A DNA stretch of 64,000 bases from Eubacteriales bacterium (GTDB lineage: Bacteria; Bacillota; Clostridia; Tissierellales; GPF-1). Positions 60,115 through 64,000 of the stretch are shown here, one piece after another. Made by a program: the position numbers and the translations under genes. Location: assembly GCA_030625815.1 (NCBI GenBank), contig DAOUQF010000003.1:95626-159625 (forward strand), read 5' to 3'. The notes beneath the pieces are model-generated. The model saw nothing but the letters and a program-made list of their open reading frames with translations, did not search any database and was not told the origin of the DNA. Each line of letters begins with the position of its first letter. Position 1 is the first letter of the stretch.

Positions 60115-60969
60115 TTATATCACTTCAAGGTTCTTCAATGAAAGATCAAGTATAAAAGACGAATGGGTCAACGCCCCGCAGGATATGTAATCAATGCCGA
60201 TCCCGACGATTTCATCAATCCTGTCACCGGTAATATTGCCCGAGCATTCGGTTTCCGCCCTGCCGTCAATCATTTCAACCGCCCTTTTCATCGTGTCCGT
60301 ATCCATATTATCCAGCATGATAATATCCGCACCCGCTTCCAACGCCTGCCGCACCATTTCAAGACTTTCTGCTTCCACTTCGATTTTTCGAACAAATGGC
60401 ACATATTCTTTTGCCCGCTCAATGGCAACCTTCACCCCGCCCGCGGCATTGATATGGTTGTCCTTGATTAAAACCCCGTCGGAGAGATTGAACCGATGAT
60501 TATAACCACCGCCGACTTTAACGGCATATTTCTCAAAGATTCTCATGTTCGGTGTTGTTTTCCGGGTGTCCAATAATTTCGTTTTCGATCCCTTCAAAGC
60601 GTCGGAAATAGATTTGGTGTGGGTAGCGATTCCACTCATTCTCTGCAGATAATTCAATGCCGTTCTTTCGCCGGAAAGAAGCGCATGAACATCGGCGGTA
60701 ACAATAGCCAAAACATCTCCTGAACCGACCGTATCGCCATCGTGAAAAAACACGTCCATCTCCGTTGTCGAGTCCAGCAATTCAAAGACACGCTTGAAAA
60801 TATGGATTCCCGCCATCACCCCATTTTCTTTGCACACCAACTGCACACGCCCTCTGCACTTTTCGCGCATAATGGCATTTGTTGTGATATCTTCATTTGT
60901 TATATCTTCTTTCAACGCTTGCATCAGCAAGTCATCCGCGTTCAGGTTAAATGCTGCCAAATGGTTCAT
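60115..60969 (-). CDS. nadC: Quinolinate phosphoribosyltransferase (NadC)
   Basis: A 284-residue enzyme that converts quinolinate and PRPP to nicotinate mononucleotide. Seen: EDITNEDITTNAI, ERTALNYLQRMSGIATHT, KLLDTRKTTPNMRIFEKYAV with the RKTTP phosphate site, GGGYNHRFNLSDGVLIKDNH, and EVEAESLEMVRQALEAGADI. Full length. It overlaps the nadB end by 23 bp. Third gene of the operon. Confidence 0.95.
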   Translation of the reverse strand: MNHLAAFNLNADDLLMQALKEDITNEDITTNAIMREKCRGRVQLVCKENGVMAGIHIFKRVFELLDSTTEMDVFFHDGDTVGSGDVLAIVTADVHALLSGERTALNYLQRMSGIATHTKSISDALKGSKTKLLDTRKTTPNMRIFEKYAVKVGGGYNHRFNLSDGVLIKDNHINAAGGVKVAIERAKEYVPFVRKIEVEAESLEMVRQALEAGADIIMLDNMDTDTMKRAVEMIDGRAETECSGNITGDRIDEIVGIGIDYISCGALTHSSFILDLSLKNLEVI

Positions 60970-62245
60970 ATTGATCCTTCCTTTCTATTTCATCCAAAAT
61001 GATTTTCTTGTAGTCTCGCTGCAATTGCTTGATATTTGCATGCCAAGGGATCCGTTCCAGTGGCTTTGGTGCCGCATGGGATTCAAAATGCTCGGAAATA
61101 TGGTGCGCGGAACGCTTTGCAAACACAAGCACCTCTAAAAGGGAATTACTTGCCAATCGATTAGCGCCATGCACCCCGTTGCAGCCGGCTTCTCCAATGG
61201 CATACAATCGCTCAAGAGATGTTTCGCCGATAGAATTCACCTTGATCCCGCCCATGTGATAATGCTGCGCAGGAACAACGGGAATGCATTCTCTTGTTAC
61301 ATCGTAGCCTTCTTCCAGGCAATGCCGATAAATATTCGGGAAATGATTCTCTATTTCCTCCCTGCCGATCTCTTTCATAGACAGCCAAACAAAGGAACGC
61401 CCATCCGCTTTCATCTGCTTCAATATCGCTTCGGTCAGAAGGTCCCTCGGCAGCAGTTCATCCACAAACCGTTCCATCTTTGCATTGTAAAGAAGCGCCC
61501 CTTCACCACGCACCGATTCGGATATCAGAAACCGTCTGGCGTTTTTTTCCGAATAAAGCGTCGTAGGGTGGATTTGAATATAGTTGAGATCCTGCAATTC
61601 AATTTCATGTTTCAACGCAATGGCGATGGCATCGCCGGTGATATGCGGAAAGTTGGTCGAACTTTCATATAGTCCACCCACGCCGCCAGTCGCCAGCACA
61701 ATGTATGGGGCATGGAATTGTTCGATATTTTGCTCCGAATCGCATGCGACAATCCCCCGGCAGCTTTTGGAATTGCTGACCAGATCAACCATTGTCGTAT
61801 GTTCCAGCAGGGTAATATTCTTTCTTTTTCGCACTTCCGCCAGTAATTTTCCAGTGATTTCCCTGCCCGTTGAATCCTCATGGAACAGAATTCTCGCTGC
61901 GGAATGAGCGCCTTCGCGCGTAAATTTGTATTGGCCATTTTCATGTTCAAACGCCACGCCATAAGCAATCAAGTCATGGATCACCTCGGGTGATTTTCGA
62001 ATCATCAAATCGACGGAGGTTCGATTGTTTTTGTAATGGCCCGCCCTTAGTGTGTCTTCAAAATAATCGCGATAATCCCTTTCATTTTTCAGGACGCAGA
62101 TTCCCCCCTGCGCCAGAAAGGAATCGCTTCGTTCCGCCATTTCCTTTGTAATAAGAAGAATTTTCATATCCTTCTCTAGATTCAAAGCGCAGAAGAGTCC
62201 CGCCGCACCCGTACCAACGATAATAACATCAAACGACTTGTTCAT
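60947..62245 (-). CDS. nadB: L-aspartate oxidase (NadB)
   Basis: A 432-residue flavoprotein making iminoaspartate from aspartate. FAD motif VIIVGTGAAGLFCALNL, then SFLAQGGICVLKNERD, HEDSTGREITGKLL, VLATGGVGGLYESSTNFPHI, and VPAQHYHMGGIKVNSIGETS with the substrate His residues, followed by GEAGCNGVHGANRLASNSLL. Shorter than the E. coli protein at the C terminus, as is usual in clostridia. GAGG precedes ATG 62245. 13 bp after nadA. Confidence 0.95.
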   Translation of the reverse strand: MNKSFDVIIVGTGAAGLFCALNLEKDMKILLITKEMAERSDSFLAQGGICVLKNERDYRDYFEDTLRAGHYKNNRTSVDLMIRKSPEVIHDLIAYGVAFEHENGQYKFTREGAHSAARILFHEDSTGREITGKLLAEVRKRKNITLLEHTTMVDLVSNSKSCRGIVACDSEQNIEQFHAPYIVLATGGVGGLYESSTNFPHITGDAIAIALKHEIELQDLNYIQIHPTTLYSEKNARRFLISESVRGEGALLYNAKMERFVDELLPRDLLTEAILKQMKADGRSFVWLSMKEIGREEIENHFPNIYRHCLEEGYDVTRECIPVVPAQHYHMGGIKVNSIGETSLERLYAIGEAGCNGVHGANRLASNSLLEVLVFAKRSAHHISEHFESHAAPKPLERIPWHANIKQLQRDYKKIILDEIERKDQYEPFGSI

Positions 62246-62258
62246 ATCCTCGCCTCTC

Positions 62259-63167
62259 TTACTCTGCAAGTTCCAGCATTCGACTCAATACATGATTGCA
62301 TTTATCGGCAACAGCCTCATCGACTTCAACCTCATTCTCCAATGTACGCATTGCCTCTAGAACCGTCTCCACCGTGATCGATTTCATACCGGGGCAAACC
62401 TGATTGTCATCGGTAAAATAAAACTTTTTGCTCTCATTGCTTTTCTCCAGTTCATACGAAACCCCTCTTTCCGTACAAATAATAAACGAGTCCGCTTCGC
62501 TTTCAGCGGCAAATTCAATAATCCCCGAGGTGCTACCGACATAATCCGCCAAGGCAAGCACATCTGCCAAACATTCTGGATGGGCCAGCACTTTCGCCAA
62601 CGGATCCTTTACTTTTGCCTTTTTAACACTTTCCGCTTTGATATCCGTATGTATATGACAGAAGCCGTCACCGAAAATAAAGTTCTTTTCAGGCACAAAT
62701 TGCGCGACATATCTGCCAAGGTTCTGATCAGGAATAAAATAAATGTTTTGTTGCGGCAATTTCTGCACAATCTTGACTGCATTGGATGAAGTGACGCATA
62801 CATCCGAGTGCGCCTTTACGGTTGCCGTTGAATTGATATAGCAAACGACCGCCAGATCCTCGTATTCCTTTCTTGCCCTTTTGATTTTTTCGACATCCGC
62901 CATATGTGCCATGGGGCAGTCGGCAGCAGCATTGGCCATAACCACCCTTTTGTCCGGATTCAAAATTTTAGCGCTTTCGCCCATAAACCTGACGCCGCAA
63001 AAAAGAATATTTCTTTGGGGCACCCGTGTGGCGACTTTGCTCAGATAGTACGAATCTCCCACATAATCCGCAAGGGCTTGCACATCGTCATTGACATAGT
63101 AATGCGCCAGCACCGCAAGATCCTGTTCCTCCTTGAGTTTCTGAATTGTTTCCGCAACATTTTTCAC
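62259..63167 (-). CDS. nadA: Quinolinate synthase (NadA)
   Basis: A 302-residue [4Fe-4S] enzyme that condenses iminoaspartate with dihydroxyacetone phosphate. The three cluster Cys are placed as in the short NadA type: ANAAADCPMAH, GDGFCHIH and DDNQVCPGMK. HYYVNDDVQALADYVGDSYY forms part of the active site. The start codon is GTG with GGAGGAG upstream. First gene of the operon, behind the NiaR site. Confidence 0.95.
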   Translation of the reverse strand: MKNVAETIQKLKEEQDLAVLAHYYVNDDVQALADYVGDSYYLSKVATRVPQRNILFCGVRFMGESAKILNPDKRVVMANAAADCPMAHMADVEKIKRARKEYEDLAVVCYINSTATVKAHSDVCVTSSNAVKIVQKLPQQNIYFIPDQNLGRYVAQFVPEKNFIFGDGFCHIHTDIKAESVKKAKVKDPLAKVLAHPECLADVLALADYVGSTSGIIEFAAESEADSFIICTERGVSYELEKSNESKKFYFTDDNQVCPGMKSITVETVLEAMRTLENEVEVDEAVADKCNHVLSRMLELAE

Positions 63168-63238
63168 TTTTCTCCTCCTCGATTGATCCCTGGTCCATTA
63201 ACATTCCCTTTTAGCTTTTCTTCAACGTTAATGATAAG

Positions 63239-63272
63239 AGCATACCACCTGTCTTTACAGGTGTAAAGACAG
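63239..63272 (-). promoter_or_regulatory. nadABC promoter with perfect NiaR operator
   Basis: Palindrome CTGTCTTTAC-AGGT-GTAAAGACAG (63249-63272), perfect 10-bp arms, matching the known NiaR motif built on TGTCTTTAC/GTAAAGACA. A promoter TTTACA (63262-63267), 17 bp, TATGCT (63239-63244) on the reverse strand runs through it, so a bound repressor blocks the -35 and spacer. Confidence 0.88.
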
Positions 63273-63464
63273 TTCTTGTTTCTATTTTGTTTTCTCTCGA
63301 TTTCCCACTATTTAGCAGCATTGTTTTCAGTGAACCATTTAGGACCACAATCAGGTTACAACCGTTGAAGCCGAAAACATAAAAAAAACAGGCACTCAAT
63401 CGCAAGATTGTATAACAAACACAACCCTCCGCTGGCTGATATGATACCTCGATTCGCGTGCTCG

Positions 63465-63510
63465 GCACACAAAACAAAACACTCCCGAAAGCAAAAGCTT
63501 TCGGGAGTGT
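63465..63510 (-). terminator. Terminator upstream of the nad operon
   Basis: Perfect 14-bp stem ACACTCCCGAAAGC-N4-GCTTTCGGGAGTGT (63479-63510). The reverse strand continues TTTTGTTTTG. It ends transcription from the truncated gene at the window edge. Nothing else is seen in 63273-63595. Confidence 0.85.
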
Positions 63511-63595
63511 AGCATTAAATAGCAATATTAATTATACTTGTCACCTTTTTATCCTTCTATGTTGTCATTTTCAGTATTTGTAATCTCGTTGATTT

Positions 63596-64000
63596 TCATA
63601 AGTATGAAAACAATTGTTGTCGAAATAACATAACCAACATAATAAAGGATATTTCCCTTTTGTCATAGGGAATTGCAAATCCCCCTTCGACAATATGAAA
63701 AGAACCTTTCGTGATCCTGCGGTCATGGACTGGATTGCTCAAAATCCCCTGCTTGATGCGATAGCTGGATAGATAGTCATTGATAAATACATCCCCATCC
63801 GGCGGCAGGGACATCGCCCAGGCCAATCCATGTTGATCCAGGGTAAAAAACTCATCAATCACCCTAAGGCTGCCAAATTCATCACCGAAGGTTTCGTCAA
63901 AAAACGCATTGACCCGTCGATTGATTCCAATTTCACTCGCATCCACGCGTCGGATTTTCTCCTTGTAGTTCTTGATAATGCCGTCAAACAACTCAATAAA
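63596..64000 (-). pseudogene. PEP carboxykinase (PPi-type)-like gene, 3'-truncated, 5' end outside window
   Basis: The frame is open to the window edge (134 codons seen) and stops at 63596. Residues near its end (YRIKQGILSNPVHDRRITKG then SFHIVEGGFAIPYDKR) resemble a conserved N-terminal block of the very large PPi-type PEP carboxykinases (about 1100 residues; from memory of the family). After that block the sequence loses similarity, ends in a hydrophobic stretch (FIMLVMLFRQQLF) and meets a terminator 85 bp on. So the gene looks cut off early. An independent small protein is the alternative. Confidence 0.45.

Noticed and set aside
61169..61672. Forward ORF of 167 codons opposite nadB
   Set aside because: Shadow frame of a clear L-aspartate oxidase gene.

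Overview
The window reads as chromosomal DNA of a Gram-positive, low-to-mid GC anaerobe of the Clostridia type. Reasons: strong GGAGG-type ribosome sites before nearly every gene, lipobox solute-binding proteins, an S-layer-homology (SLH) surface protein, ETF-linked acyl-CoA oxidation, a NiaR-controlled nadABC operon and sigma-54 control of peptide use. I cannot name the species. No rRNA, tRNA, CRISPR array or intact transposase was seen.

Layout. 1-1.3 kb: the 5' end of a membrane protein gene facing a GntR regulator, with two matching palindromes between them. 1.3-12.8 kb: a leftward operon for import and hydrolysis of peptides or N-acyl amino acids (class I glutamine amidotransferase, dppA, dppBCDF, a small membrane protein, an amidohydrolase, an M20 hydrolase). 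It follows a good -24/-12 (sigma-54) promoter and a neighbouring sigma-54 activator gene. 12.9-22.7 kb: a UDP-glucuronate epimerase-type gene, a 1527-residue repeat-rich SLH surface protein coupled to a tail-collar-like protein, and a large ATPase-LuxR regulator. 22.8-31.2 kb: an accessory stretch with a nucleoid-associated protein, two pRiA4b ORF-3-like proteins, a UPF0158 protein, an M20 hydrolase, an uncharacterised P-loop kinase and an AbiEi/AbiEii system, with gene debris between them. 31.5-46.9 kb: a leftward cluster of 15 genes for activation and beta-oxidation of an imported carboxylic acid. It holds MaoC hydratase, acyl-CoA dehydrogenase, EtfBA, a FabG-type dehydrogenase, a KAS III-like condensing enzyme, a LIV-type ABC importer, a CoA-transferase, two alpha/beta hydrolases, a TetR regulator and a thiolase. 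47-57.9 kb: a second accessory stretch with a second P-loop kinase, an ABC exporter, a DHHW/MBOAT O-acetylation pair, an XRE/ImmA-IrrE/PIN module, a third pRiA4b-like gene, UDP-glucose dehydrogenase and more debris. 57.9-64 kb: cupin, Cof-type HAD phosphatase, nadABC-niaR with a perfect NiaR palindrome, and a truncated PEP-carboxykinase-like gene at the edge.

How the genes work together. In the 31.5-46.9 kb cluster the LIV importer would bring in a substrate. The CoA-transferase would activate it, the dehydrogenase/ETF, MaoC and FabG steps would oxidise it, and the thiolase would release acetyl-CoA. The condensing enzyme and hydrolases do not fit plain beta-oxidation and suggest a special substrate such as a branched, keto or diketo acid (inference). 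The maoC and fabG promoters carry nearly the same palindrome at the start of transcription.

The two accessory stretches share a recurring gene set (P-loop kinase, pRiA4b protein, NdpA, UDP-glucose dehydrogenase, epimerase), in places intact and in places reduced to short fragments. One spacer carries a fused remnant of two of them, pointing to repeated duplication and deletion.
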